From Pontibacter sp. E15-1 (GTDB lineage: Bacteria > Bacteroidota > Bacteroidia > Cytophagales > Hymenobacteraceae), in contig NZ_JAKVIR010000004.1 of NCBI RefSeq assembly GCF_022601975.1, forward strand, positions 124,001 to 188,000: DNA of 64,000 nt. The letters are read 5' to 3'. Below are positions 19,937-28,543 of this stretch, in pieces. Under the pieces are notes generated by a model, which ran no database searches, had not been told where the DNA came from, and saw only the letters and a program-made list of their open reading frames with translations. Every line of letters begins with the position of its first letter. Within the stretch, counting starts at the first letter, position 1. A program made the position numbers and the translations under genes.

Positions 19937-20349
19937 AGAAAAAGGGCGTAAGCGGTATGTGTTGCCAAAAGCCATGGGTGTTCAATCAGGTTAAAAACGG
20001 CGCAAATTTGCAGCAGGCGTCCAGAGCTGAATTCTTAAATTTGAGTAAAAAAACTTTCTAAGTAGCCAGTGGCTATAAAAGGTATAAGTTAGCTTATTTC
20101 TGAGGGATATCCGAGTGAAAGGCGTTGGGTTGCCGCAAATACCAGGCTCCTGCTATGACTAACTTCTTCGTCCGGTTTTTATGTATGGTATAAAATCAGG
20201 TATAGTCTCCTGAAAACCAACTGCAGTTCTTTTTTGTAAGGTATGGTGCCACGGTCCGGATACGTATGGGCGGTGTGCTCTGTGGTTTGTTTGCCGGAAG
20301 GAGAGAGGGGTATGGCTTCTGGGGTTTTCGATACTGGCAGGGGGTTGCT
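19937..20349. other. intergenic region between paralogue D and the sigma factor, rich in GGTAT motifs
   Basis: No convincing gene. It carries the promoter of paralogue D on the minus strand; a CAAATTTG near 20005, read on the minus strand, is one base from the Bacteroidetes -7 consensus TAnnTTTG, about 65 bp before the start (weak). Within 20081-20320 the hexamers GGTATA or GGTATG occur five times, all on the plus strand, far above chance. No clear terminator for the sigma factor gene is visible. Confidence 0.5.
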
Positions 20350-20949
20350 TTAACAAAGCTCTTGCGCGAGGCAGATCAGGAAAAAGGCGTATACCATCTC
20401 GTAGCCTTTAAATTTTTGCCTGATGGCCTTTAGCGCCTTGTGCAGGTGGTTTTCGATGTTACTGTTGCTGGTGTTCAGGAGCTGGGCGATTTCGCTGTTG
20501 CTCTTCCCTTCCACGCGGCTCATCACAAACACCTGCCGCCGTACAGGGGGTAATGCGTCATAGGCGTCTTCCAGCAGTTTTGTCAGGTCTTTGAACTCGA
20601 CTGCCTGCTCTGTGAAGCACCCGGTGCGTTCGCCCGCCACGGCTATATACTGGGCAAAAGCAAACTCGTAGGCCTTGCGCCGTGCTTTGTTATACACCAG
20701 GTGCTTGGCGATGCTGAACAGGTAACCATCCACATTCTGGTCTGGCTCCAGCAGGTGCCGCCCCTCCCATACCTTCAAAAAAACTTCCTGCACAATCTCC
20801 TCCGCATCCTCTCTGTTCCGGACAAGGCGCAGGGCAAAAGCATATAGCTTTGGCTCAAAAAGCCGGTACAGGTTTTCAAAAGCAGACACGTCTCCTGCCT
20901 TAAGTGCCTCTATGGTGCTGACTAAACATATCGTACTTCCTGACTTCAT
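20350..20949 (-). CDS. ECF RNA polymerase sigma factor (Bacteroidetes expansion type)
   Basis: A 199-residue sigma-70 of the extracytoplasmic function class. Region 2 is visible at about residues 24-62 (FENLYRLFEPKLYAFALRLV, then EDAEEIVQEVFLKVWE) and region 4 at about 127-180, with the helix-turn-helix SRVEGKSNSEIAQLLNTSN, and LPPVRRQVF just before it. There is no extra C-terminal domain. In Bacteroidetes such factors are normally released by a FecR anti-sigma factor when an STN-domain SusC binds its substrate. Here the nearest FecR is 7.7 kb away at 28639 on the opposite strand, followed by an STN-type SusC, so the pair appears to have been split by the intervening sugar-acid operon (inference). 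Confidence 0.93.
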   Translation of the reverse strand: MKSGSTICLVSTIEALKAGDVSAFENLYRLFEPKLYAFALRLVRNREDAEEIVQEVFLKVWEGRHLLEPDQNVDGYLFSIAKHLVYNKARRKAYEFAFAQYIAVAGERTGCFTEQAVEFKDLTKLLEDAYDALPPVRRQVFVMSRVEGKSNSEIAQLLNTSNSNIENHLHKALKAIRQKFKGYEMVYAFFLICLAQELC

Positions 20950-21313
20950 GATATAGTTTGCGCGCTGTGGTGAGGTGATGGGGCATGAGCTGAAACAGCT
21001 TCAGCTGTAAGCCACAATAGGTGATACTAGGTAATATCCTGTCTAAATGTAAAAAATAAAAACTAAAACACAAAAGTGAGTGCTTAGTTATTTTTAGGAA
21101 GAGGTGGTGCAGGACTGCGTATATGTGTAATGTTAATACAGACAGCATAAAAATCGAGAAGAACCCGCTACAATGGCAATTAACAGCGGCATAAGCGTTG
21201 GCCAAACCGATACATCAAGCATTATGGTCTGCCGCTAATTAAAAGTTTAGCGTTTTAAAAGGGACTTTTTTTAACAAGAGTAGCAATATCTAATAACCAT
21301 CAACCAGACGATT
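20950..21313. other. divergent intergenic region between sigma factor and Weimberg operon
   Basis: 364 bp between two divergent genes, AT-rich. It must hold promoters for the ECF sigma factor (minus) and for the lactonase-led operon (plus). It contains a 70-bp sequence at 21068-21137 that is repeated upstream of the FecR gene (see the repeat entries). No other structure stands out. Confidence 0.55.
21068..21137 (+). repeat. leader repeat shared with the FecR upstream region, copy 1
   Basis: The block begins ACACAAAAGTGAGTGC, continues TTAGTTATTTTT, and after a short gap has GAGGTGGTGCAG and then TGTGTAAT. The same order of blocks, with few changes, occurs at 28544-28616 directly before the FecR gene. 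Both copies lie on the plus strand. Presumably a shared regulatory leader, or the scar of an event that split a sigma/anti-sigma pair. Confidence 0.7.
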
Positions 21314-22189
21314 ATGAACACAAAACAGCTAGTGACCTATGGCTTCTCCGCAATAATGTATGTGGTGTTAGCCCAGCTAAGCACGCCAGTGGCGGCGCAG
21401 ACGGTAAGCCTGGAAAAGAAGTGGGAAACCACCGCCACTTTAAAAGAGCCCGAATCGGTGCTGTATGACCCGGCTAAAAAAGTGCTCTACGTTTCCAATA
21501 TCAACGATCCGGCTGCCGGAAAGGATGGCAACGGCTCCATCGGCCGGGTGTCGTTATCGGGCAAAGTGCAGGAGGTGGAGTGGGTAGTGGGAGGTATGGA
21601 TTCGCCCAAGGGCCTGGGGCTCTCGAACGGCCTGCTCTATGTGGCCGACCTGACCAACGTCGTCGTGATTGACACCAACACAGGCAAGGTGGTGCGCACC
21701 ATTGCGGTGGACGATGCCGGGATGCTGAACGACATCACGGTGGACGAAGAGGGCGTGGTGTATGTGTCGGACTCCGACAAAAAGCGGGTATACAGGCTAA
21801 ACGACAACCAGGCGGAGGTATGGCTGGAGAAAGACCATTTCCAAAAGCCCAACGGTTTGCTGGCGCACAACAACAGGTTTTATATGATCGACATGAACGC
21901 CGGTATTTTTTATGAGGTAGACAAAGAAAGCAAAGAACTCAAGGAAATCGCGAGCGGCCTGATGGGTGGGGATGGCATCGTGCCGTATGGCGATGACTTT
22001 ATCATCTCCAACTGGAACGGCGAGATCAATTACGTGACGGCGGGCGGCAAGGTAGAGAAGCTGCTGGATACCAAAGCAGATAAAGTGAACGCGGCCGACA
22101 TAGCCTACATTCCTACCCAAAAGCTTTTGCTGGTGCCTACCTTCTTTGCCAACAAGGTGGTCGCCTACCAGGTGAAACCGAAAAAGTAA
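21314..22189 (+). CDS. exported SMP-30/gluconolactonase-like beta-propeller (probable aldonolactonase)
   Basis: A 291-residue protein with a Sec signal peptide ending near VAAQT, then a six-bladed propeller of the SMP-30/NHL type. Repeats such as EPESVLYDPAKKVLYVSN, PKGLGLSNGLLYVAD, LNDITVDEEGVVYVSDS and KPNGLLAHNNRFYMID are typical of lactonases that bind a divalent metal with Glu, Asn and Asp residues at the top of the propeller. It is the first gene of a five-gene operon of sugar-acid catabolism, so hydrolysis of an aldonolactone in the periplasm is the likely role (inference). Other members of this fold have only structural roles, so the exact activity is not certain. Confidence 0.8.
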   Translation: MNTKQLVTYGFSAIMYVVLAQLSTPVAAQTVSLEKKWETTATLKEPESVLYDPAKKVLYVSNINDPAAGKDGNGSIGRVSLSGKVQEVEWVVGGMDSPKGLGLSNGLLYVADLTNVVVIDTNTGKVVRTIAVDDAGMLNDITVDEEGVVYVSDSDKKRVYRLNDNQAEVWLEKDHFQKPNGLLAHNNRFYMIDMNAGIFYEVDKESKELKEIASGLMGGDGIVPYGDDFIISNWNGEINYVTAGGKVEKLLDTKADKVNAADIAYIPTQKLLLVPTFFANKVVAYQVKPKK

Positions 22190-22236
22190 AGCCACCCCGT
22201 TCCGGATTCAGCCAACCCATTAATTAACCAGCTCCT

Positions 22237-23568
22237 ATGGCAGTCGCCCTTCTGCTTTTAAGCGTCGTACTTATTATTCTGCTCACAACGCGCCTGCAGG
22301 TGCATCCCTTCATCGCCTTGTTTCTGGTGGCGGTGCTCTACGGGGTTCTCACAGGCATGCCGCTGGCAACGATCGTTAAATCCGTGAACGAGGGCTTTGG
22401 GGAGACGCTGGGCAAAATTGGCCTGATCATCATCTTCGGGGTGATTATAGGGGCTTTCCTGGAGAACTCGGGAGGGGCGTACGCCCTGGCCGAGAAAGTG
22501 CTGCGGGTGGTCGGGCAGAAGCGGGTAACAGCGGCCATGGGCATCATCGGCTACTTCGTTTCCATACCTGTTTATGCCGACAGCGGTTTTCTGCTCGTCG
22601 CTCCGCTGAACAGGAGCTTGTCTAAAAAGGCGGGCATTTCCCTGGCCGGACCCGCCGTTGCGCTTGGCCTTGGCCTCACGGCCACGCATACCCTGGTGCC
22701 TCCCACGCCAGGCCCAATTGCGGCGGCGGGAATTTTAAACGCCGACCTCGGGCTGGTGATGCTGCTGGGGCTGCCCATCAGTGCGTTGGCGCTGGCAGTG
22801 GGCATCTGGTATGCCACGGCCTATGCCGCCAAAACCTATATCGACCCCAACCCGCAAACCACCGACAAGGAGATCAAATTGCTGCTGAAAGACGCGCCCG
22901 GTGCTTTAAAGTCGTCGGTGCCGGTGCTGGTGCCGATTCTGCTGATCGTCGCGAAATCGTCTGCCCAGAACTTCGATCACTTTTTCCATCCGCAGGCTAC
23001 CGCCCTGATTTCGTTCCTCGGGGAGCCGGTGGTGGCCTTGTGTATCGGCGCGTTCCTCTCCCTGATCCTCCCTAAAAAACTGAAGCCCGAAATGCTGTCG
23101 GCGCAGGGCTGGGTGGGCAATGCCCTGCGCGATGCGGCCTCTGTTATCCTGATCACCGGGGCGGGCGGCATTTTCGGAAAAATCCTGCAGAACTCCGGCA
23201 TTGCCGCTACGCTGGGCGAGTCGCTGGCAGGTATAAACCTGAGTATCTGGCTGCCTTTTTTGCTGGCCGCTGCCATCAAAACCGCTCAGGGCTCTTCCAC
23301 GGTAGCCCTGATCACCACGGCTTCTATCCTGTTGCCCATGATGCCCTCGCTCGGCTTTGTGTCTGAAATGGAGAAGGCCATGGTGGTGATTGCCATCGGG
23401 GCGGGCTCGGCCGTGGTGTCGCACGCCAACGACAGTTTCTTCTGGGTAGTCACGCAGATGTCGGGCATGAAGGTGAAGACAGGGTATAGGCTCTATACCA
23501 CGGGCACTTTTGTGCTGGGCACGTCGGCGGCGTTTTTCCTATACCTCAGTTACCTGCTTTTTAACTGA
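22237..23568 (+). CDS. GntP-family gluconate/aldonate permease
   Basis: A 443-residue inner-membrane transporter with about 12 hydrophobic segments. Motifs of the GntP family are clear: HPFIALFLVA near the N-terminus, GFGETLGKIGLIIIFG, the PVYADSGFLLVAPL segment, THTLVPPTPGP and AQGSSTVALITTASI. The family imports gluconate and related aldonates by proton symport. The gene lies 47 bp after the lactonase and 39 bp before the FAH-family gene, in one operon, so its probable substrate is the aldonate made by the lactonase (inference). Confidence 0.9.
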   Translation: MAVALLLLSVVLIILLTTRLQVHPFIALFLVAVLYGVLTGMPLATIVKSVNEGFGETLGKIGLIIIFGVIIGAFLENSGGAYALAEKVLRVVGQKRVTAAMGIIGYFVSIPVYADSGFLLVAPLNRSLSKKAGISLAGPAVALGLGLTATHTLVPPTPGPIAAAGILNADLGLVMLLGLPISALALAVGIWYATAYAAKTYIDPNPQTTDKEIKLLLKDAPGALKSSVPVLVPILLIVAKSSAQNFDHFFHPQATALISFLGEPVVALCIGAFLSLILPKKLKPEMLSAQGWVGNALRDAASVILITGAGGIFGKILQNSGIAATLGESLAGINLSIWLPFLLAAAIKTAQGSSTVALITTASILLPMMPSLGFVSEMEKAMVVIAIGAGSAVVSHANDSFFWVVTQMSGMKVKTGYRLYTTGTFVLGTSAAFFLYLSYLLFN

Positions 23569-23607
23569 GCTACAACCAACTTTAATTTTGAAACAAATAA
23601 AATTCTC

Positions 23608-24444
23608 ATGAAATTATACAGAACGCAACAAGGCCTTGTCATCAAAAAAGAAGAATCCCTTTACCCTGTGAAGGATCAGGAATGGGACGGTTTTCTGAAC
23701 GACGAGCAACTCTACGAAAAAATGCTGCACATCACCCAAAGCACCTCACCGGAGCCAGGCGCAGCAGTGTGGCTGAAGAATGAGCTGCTGGCGCCAGTGG
23801 TGAGCCAGGAGATATGGGCAAGCGGGGTCACCTACAACCGCAGCAAAGTGGGCCGCCAGGAAGAGTCGAAGGAAAGCGGCGGCAAAGAGTTTTACGCCAA
23901 GGTATACGATGCTGAGAGGCCGGAGCTTTTTTTCAAGGCCACCGCGCACCGAACGGTGGGGCCGGGCGGAAAAGTGAACATCCGCAAAGACTCTACCTGG
24001 GATGTGCCCGAGCCCGAGCTGACGCTGGTGATCACCTCGTCGGGTAAAATCATCGGGTATACCATTGGCAACGACATGAGCTCCCGCAGCATCGAAGGCG
24101 AGAACCCGCTATACCTGCCGCAGGCCAAAACCTATGATGCCTGCGCCGCCGTTGGCCCTTGTGTGTATGTAACGCGGGAGCCGCTGCCGGCCAGCACAGG
24201 CATCCAGATGACGATTATCCGGCACGACAATGTGGTGTTTGAAGGCAACATAGAAATATCGGAGATGAAGCGCACCCCGCAGGAACTGGTGTCGTTTTTA
24301 TACCGCGAATGCAGTTTCCCGCACGGCAGCCTGCTGATGACCGGAACCGGCATCGTGCCCGAAAAAGAGTTTACCCTGCAGCAGGGCGATGAGATCAGGA
24401 TCACGATTGAGCCGATCGGCACCCTTGTCAATTTTGTGAGGTAA
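23608..24444 (+). CDS. FAH-family protein, probable 2-keto-3-deoxy-pentonate dehydratase
   Basis: A 278-residue cytoplasmic protein of the fumarylacetoacetate hydrolase fold. The metal site is seen as Glu135 and Glu137 (VPEPELTLVI) and the later Asp156 (IGNDMSSRSIEGENPLYLPQ). FAH-family enzymes act as 2-keto-3-deoxy-D-arabinonate or -xylonate dehydratases in non-phosphorylative pentose pathways, giving 2-oxoglutarate semialdehyde. Here the gene lies directly before a semialdehyde dehydrogenase and an IlvD/Edd dehydratase, which makes that role the best fit. Other FAH-family activities such as acylpyruvate hydrolase are less likely in this context. Confidence 0.82.
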   Translation: MKLYRTQQGLVIKKEESLYPVKDQEWDGFLNDEQLYEKMLHITQSTSPEPGAAVWLKNELLAPVVSQEIWASGVTYNRSKVGRQEESKESGGKEFYAKVYDAERPELFFKATAHRTVGPGGKVNIRKDSTWDVPEPELTLVITSSGKIIGYTIGNDMSSRSIEGENPLYLPQAKTYDACAAVGPCVYVTREPLPASTGIQMTIIRHDNVVFEGNIEISEMKRTPQELVSFLYRECSFPHGSLLMTGTGIVPEKEFTLQQGDEIRITIEPIGTLVNFVR

Positions 24445-24515
24445 CAATCGCCCGGCAGTCATTTAAATGAGTGCAGCAGCACTCAGGTTGTGAAGTCTTT
24501 TAACGTGAAAAACAC

Positions 24516-26096
24516 ATGGAATTAACAGGCAAAAATATTATTGGCCGCGCATTGGTGGCAGCGGGTGCAGAGACTTTCTTCGCGGTAAACCCATCGAGCG
24601 GCGAGGAGATGGTGCCTGGTTTTAACGAAGCCAGCCCGCAGGAAATAGACGATGCCGTGCAAAAGGCCGCGGCGGCTTTTCAGGTATACCGCACCACGTC
24701 TGGCGAGGAGAAAGCCATACTGCTGGAGACCATTGCCGACGAAATCATGGCCATTGGCGATGGGTTGATTGCACGCTGCATGGAAGAAACCGGCCTGCCC
24801 GAGGCACGCCTGACAGGCGAACGCGGCAGAACGGTGAACCAGCTGAAGCTTTTCGCGCAACTGTTGCGCGAAGGCTCCTGGGTAGATGCCCGCGTAGACA
24901 CTGCTGACCCGGAGCGCAAGCCCATCCCGAAAGCCGACATCAGGAGCATGCTACAGCCGCTTGGCCCGGTGGGCGTGTTCGGGGCGAGTAATTTCCCGCT
25001 GGCTTTTTCGGTGGCGGGCGGCGATACGGCCTCGGCGCTGGCCGCGGGCTGCACGGTAGTGGTAAAAGCACACCAGGCGCATCCCGGCACATCGGAGTTA
25101 GTGGGTATGGCCATACAGCGGGCCGTCGAAAAATGCGACATGCCGGAAGGCACGTTCTCGATGGTGCAGGGCGCTTCAACCGGGGTAGGGCAAGCGCTTG
25201 TGCGGCACCCGCTCATCAAAGCGATCGGGTTTACAGGCTCGTTCCGCGGCGGCAAGGCGCTGTTTGATGAAGCCAACAAAAGAGAAGAACCCATACCGGT
25301 GTATGCCGAGATGGGCAGCACCAACCCGGTGTTCATTCTGCCGCGCGCCTTACAGCAAAAGAAGGAGAGCATCGCCCGCGACCTGGCCGCCTCGGTGGCA
25401 ATGGGAGTGGGGCAGTTCTGCACGTCTCCCGGCCTTGTCTTTCTGCAAAAGTCAACGGACGAAGCGCAGTTCAGGCAATTGCTGGCGGAGAGTATGGGAG
25501 AGCTTGGCGGCGGCGTGATGCTGACCTCGGGTATCCGGAGCAATTATGAAAAAGGCGTGGAAAAACTGCGCAGCATAGCAGGCGTGGAAGTGCTGGCACA
25601 AGGCAAGGAAGGTGCCACCGCCTGCCACGGCACGGCTTATTTGCTGCATACCACTGCCCGGTCTTTCCTAGAGGAAGAAACGCTGGAAGAAGAAGTGTTT
25701 GGCCCGTCTACGCTGGCCGTAACCGCCGACGATAAAGCGGAGTTGCTGGAGGCAGCCAAACAGTTAAAAGGCCACTTGACCATTACCATACATGGCACAG
25801 AAGAAGACCTGCTGGAGAACCAGGACCTGATCGGTATGCTGGAGCAAAAGGCCGGCCGGCTGATCATTAACGGGTATCCCACGGGCGTTGAGGTGGGCTA
25901 TGCCATGGTGCACGGCGGGCCATACCCCGCCACTACCGACAGCCGGACAACCTCGGTGGGCGCGGCTGCCATCATGCGCTTTGCCCGGCCGGTTTGCTAC
26001 CAGTCTTTCCCGATGGCGCTGCTGCCGGATGCCCTGAAAGACGGCAACCCGCTGGCTATCTGGCGGCTGGTGAACGGTGCCTACGAGAAGAAATAA
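24516..26096 (+). CDS. 2-oxoglutarate semialdehyde dehydrogenase (NADP-type aldehyde dehydrogenase)
   Basis: A 526-residue aldehyde dehydrogenase that should oxidise 2,5-dioxopentanoate to 2-oxoglutarate. Seen: the cofactor segment PLGPVGVFGASNFPLAF, the general-base Glu265 in AEMGSTNPVF, and the nucleophile Cys302 in GQFCTSPG. Its length and the IINGYPTGVEV ... HGGPYPATTD C-terminal segment are typical of the alpha-ketoglutaric semialdehyde dehydrogenase subgroup. It is the fourth gene of the operon and completes the path from pentonate to the TCA cycle. Family assignment is firm; the exact substrate rests on family resemblance and context. Confidence 0.9.
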   Translation: MELTGKNIIGRALVAAGAETFFAVNPSSGEEMVPGFNEASPQEIDDAVQKAAAAFQVYRTTSGEEKAILLETIADEIMAIGDGLIARCMEETGLPEARLTGERGRTVNQLKLFAQLLREGSWVDARVDTADPERKPIPKADIRSMLQPLGPVGVFGASNFPLAFSVAGGDTASALAAGCTVVVKAHQAHPGTSELVGMAIQRAVEKCDMPEGTFSMVQGASTGVGQALVRHPLIKAIGFTGSFRGGKALFDEANKREEPIPVYAEMGSTNPVFILPRALQQKKESIARDLAASVAMGVGQFCTSPGLVFLQKSTDEAQFRQLLAESMGELGGGVMLTSGIRSNYEKGVEKLRSIAGVEVLAQGKEGATACHGTAYLLHTTARSFLEEETLEEEVFGPSTLAVTADDKAELLEAAKQLKGHLTITIHGTEEDLLENQDLIGMLEQKAGRLIINGYPTGVEVGYAMVHGGPYPATTDSRTTSVGAAAIMRFARPVCYQSFPMALLPDALKDGNPLAIWRLVNGAYEKK

Positions 26097-26142
26097 TGAG
26101 GCCATACCTCTTTCCTTTTACTGTAATTTATACCTCGCTTAT

Positions 26143-27864
26143 ATGTCCACAGATAAAAAACTAAGGAGCTACGATTGGTTCGGCAAGTCTGATAAGATGG
26201 GCTTTGTGCACCGTTCCTGGCTACGGAACCAGGGCTATCCGGATGACTACTTCCAGGGGCGGCCCGTGATCGGGATATGCAACACCTGGTCGGAGCTGAC
26301 GCCCTGCAACGGCCACCTGCGCGACTTTGCGGAGGTGGTGAAGCGGGGGGTGATCGAGGCGGGCGGCTTTCCGCTGGAGTTCCCGGTTACCTCGCTGGGC
26401 GAAACCATCATGCGGCCGACCACCATGCTTTTCAGGAACCTGGCCGCGATGGACACCGAGGAGTCTATCCGCGCCAACCCCCTGGATGGCATTGTGCTGC
26501 TGACGGGTTGCGATAAAACCACGCCCTCTACCCTGATGGGTGCTTGCAGCGTCGATCTGCCCACCATCGTGGTGCCCGGCGGACCGATGCTGAACGGCAG
26601 GTATAAGGGCGAGTGCGTTGGTTCCGGGTCTTTCAACTGGCTGATCAAGGAAAAACAGAAAGTGGCGCTTTACTCGGATGCCGACATCCATGCCATGGAA
26701 ATCGGGGCGGCCCGAAGCCAGGGGCACTGCATGACGATGGGCACAGCCTCTACGATGGCCTGCATGGTGGAGGCGCTTGGCCTGACGCTTCCGGGGGCGG
26801 CGGCCATACCGGCCGTAGACTCGCGCAAGAAAGTGATGGCGCAACTGTCGGGCAGAAGAATTGTGGAGATGGTGAAAGAAGACCTCACCCTGTCAAAAAT
26901 CCTGACGAGAAAGGCTTTTGAAAACGCCATTGTGGTCAACGCGGCCGTGGGCGGCTCGACTAACTTTATCATACACTTGCTGGCCATTGCCGGACGCCTG
27001 GGGGTAGAACTGAACCTGGATGATTTCGATGCCATCGGCAGTAAAATTCCGTTGCTGCTCAACCTGAAGCCTTCCGGTAAATACCTGATGGAGGACTTTT
27101 ACTATGCGGGCGGCTTGCCTGTGGTGCTGAAAGAAATGCAACAGTACCTGCACAACGAGGTGATGACGGTAAATGGGCGCCCGATTGGTGAGAACAGCGG
27201 CGAGGCGGCCTGCTATAACGACGATGTCATCGCGACCGTGGACAAGCCTATTCAGAACGAGTCGGGCATTGCGGTGCTCAGAGGCAACCTCTGTGAGCAG
27301 GGCGCTATCATCAAGCCCTCTGCCGCCTCCCCGGAACTGATGAAGCACCGGGGCCGTGCGGTGGTGTTCGAGACCATCGAGGATTACCACCAGCGCATTG
27401 ATGACCCGGACCTGGACATCGACGAAACCTGCGTGATTGTGCTGAAGGGCGTGGGGCCCAAAGGATATCCCGGCATGCCGGAGGTGGGAAACGTGGACCT
27501 TCCGGAGAAAATCCTGCGCAAAGGCATCCGCGACATGGTGCGCATTTCCGATGGCCGGATGAGCGGCACCGCCGCCGGTACCGTGGTGCTGCACGTGTCG
27601 CCGGAGTCTGCGGTGGGCGGCACCCTGGCGCTGGTGCAGGATGGCGACATGATTGAGCTGGACGTGGAAAACCGAAGGCTGCACCTGGATATTAGCGAGC
27701 AGGAACTTCAAGACCGGAGAGCCGCCTGGGTGCCCCCGGCTCCGATGGCGACACGCGGCTATGTGAAACTGTACATCGATCATGTGCAGCAGGCCCACCT
27801 TGGCGCGGATCTGGATGTGCTGCGTGGCGGCTCCGGCTCAGAAGTCACCAGAGACCTGCATTAG
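26143..27864 (+). CDS. IlvD/Edd-family sugar-acid dehydratase (probable pentonate dehydratase)
   Basis: A 573-residue Fe-S dehydratase. Read from ATG 26143 (an upstream in-frame start at 26077 overlaps the previous gene and adds no homologous sequence). The three cluster cysteines expected of a [2Fe-2S] member are Cys46 (ICNTWSE), Cys123 (TGCDKT) and Cys196 (GHCMTMG); the C-terminal DGRMSGTAAG loop with the catalytic Ser region is present. The family includes L-arabinonate, D-xylonate and gluconate dehydratases as well as dihydroxyacid dehydratase; the operon partners point to a pentonate. Together with the FAH-family enzyme and the semialdehyde dehydrogenase it makes a complete Weimberg route. 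Confidence 0.9.
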   Translation: MSTDKKLRSYDWFGKSDKMGFVHRSWLRNQGYPDDYFQGRPVIGICNTWSELTPCNGHLRDFAEVVKRGVIEAGGFPLEFPVTSLGETIMRPTTMLFRNLAAMDTEESIRANPLDGIVLLTGCDKTTPSTLMGACSVDLPTIVVPGGPMLNGRYKGECVGSGSFNWLIKEKQKVALYSDADIHAMEIGAARSQGHCMTMGTASTMACMVEALGLTLPGAAAIPAVDSRKKVMAQLSGRRIVEMVKEDLTLSKILTRKAFENAIVVNAAVGGSTNFIIHLLAIAGRLGVELNLDDFDAIGSKIPLLLNLKPSGKYLMEDFYYAGGLPVVLKEMQQYLHNEVMTVNGRPIGENSGEAACYNDDVIATVDKPIQNESGIAVLRGNLCEQGAIIKPSAASPELMKHRGRAVVFETIEDYHQRIDDPDLDIDETCVIVLKGVGPKGYPGMPEVGNVDLPEKILRKGIRDMVRISDGRMSGTAAGTVVLHVSPESAVGGTLALVQDGDMIELDVENRRLHLDISEQELQDRRAAWVPPAPMATRGYVKLYIDHVQQAHLGADLDVLRGGSGSEVTRDLH

Positions 27865-27895
27865 GTAGGGCGTCTGGCCAGTCTATTTATACCCC

Positions 27896-27938
27896 ATACC
27901 GCCTGCTCTGTCGAGTGTAGAGACCAGGCGGTATTTTA
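27896..27938 (+). terminator. intrinsic terminator 1 after the Weimberg operon
   Basis: A 10-bp perfect stem (ATACCGCCTG at 27896-27905 with CAGGCGGTAT at 27925-27934) is followed by a T-rich stretch. It lies 31 bp after the dehydratase stop codon. Confidence 0.8.
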
Positions 27939-27962
27939 TCAAGCCGCGCTATACATGCCACA

Positions 27963-28040
27963 GGTATAAAAAAGCGGCGGCTGATTCAGGCACGTGGCCA
28001 TTGTTCCTTGTAACAGTGGGCACGTGCCTTTTTTTATACC
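27963..28040. terminator. intrinsic terminator 2, bidirectional
   Basis: The inner stem pairs AGGCACGTGGCCA (27988-28000) with TGGGCACGTGCCT (28017-28029) and is followed by a run of T. An outer pairing of GGTATAAAAAA (27963-27973) with the T run and ATACC (to 28040) extends the stem, so it may stop transcription from both sides. It backs up terminator 1. Confidence 0.75.
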
Positions 28041-28151
28041 TATCCCGCAGCGTTTGGATAGCATATTGGCATGCTGTAGAGCGCTTCTTGCTCCTGTTGA
28101 TTAGCAGTGTTTCTGGGGTAAAGCACTGATTTATAGCTTGTCGATGTTTGC

Positions 28152-28440
28152 TTTCAAGCCTATGTAATTCAAGGGCTATATGTGTATAATACCTTTATCG
28201 AATGGGTTTTGCATAATACCCCAAATCTATTCCCGTCAGGTTATACACAATCAACTATACCAACAGCTTACCTTCTGTTAACTGCTCTGCCAGAAAAGTA
28301 ATTTCTGGCGCAAGCGTCCGCTTGTGCTGCTATTGTGTTGGGGATGTGCGGCAGGTTATTGCATTTGGGGCACAAGCGGACGCTTGCGCCAGGGAGATTG
28401 TTTTCAAGCCTATACCATTCATGGGTAATTTGCATACAAC
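28152..28440 (+). repeat. pair of imperfect direct repeats (28152-28190 and 28402-28440)
   Basis: Both units begin TTTCAAGCCTAT, continue with ATTCA, GGG and AT-rich sequence, and are about 39 bp long with roughly a quarter of positions changed. They bracket the inverted REP pair at 28305-28392. They may be old copies of one repeat or the flanks of a decayed insertion. Confidence 0.5.
28305..28392. repeat. REPIN-like inverted pair of short palindromic repeats
   Basis: Two perfect 23-bp inverted arms (28305-28327 and 28370-28392) surround a 42-bp loop. Each arm itself holds the palindrome CAAGCG-TC-CGCTTG inside a GGCGCAAGCG context. A small palindromic unit present twice in inverted orientation is the plan of REP doublets (REPINs). 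No RAYT transposase is in the window. Confidence 0.75.
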
Positions 28441-28543
28441 CAAGGCGCTATGCGAGGCCTGCTATGGATAGAAGTGCGTTGTAAACGGGGACATGTGACG
28501 GCGATAAGCCCCATTCTGCGCCATGCCACCATCAGGTATGGAG

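Noticed and set aside
20159..20356. 65-codon minus-strand open frame after the sigma factor gene
   Set aside because: Short, basic and featureless; lies in a GGTATA-rich intergenic stretch.
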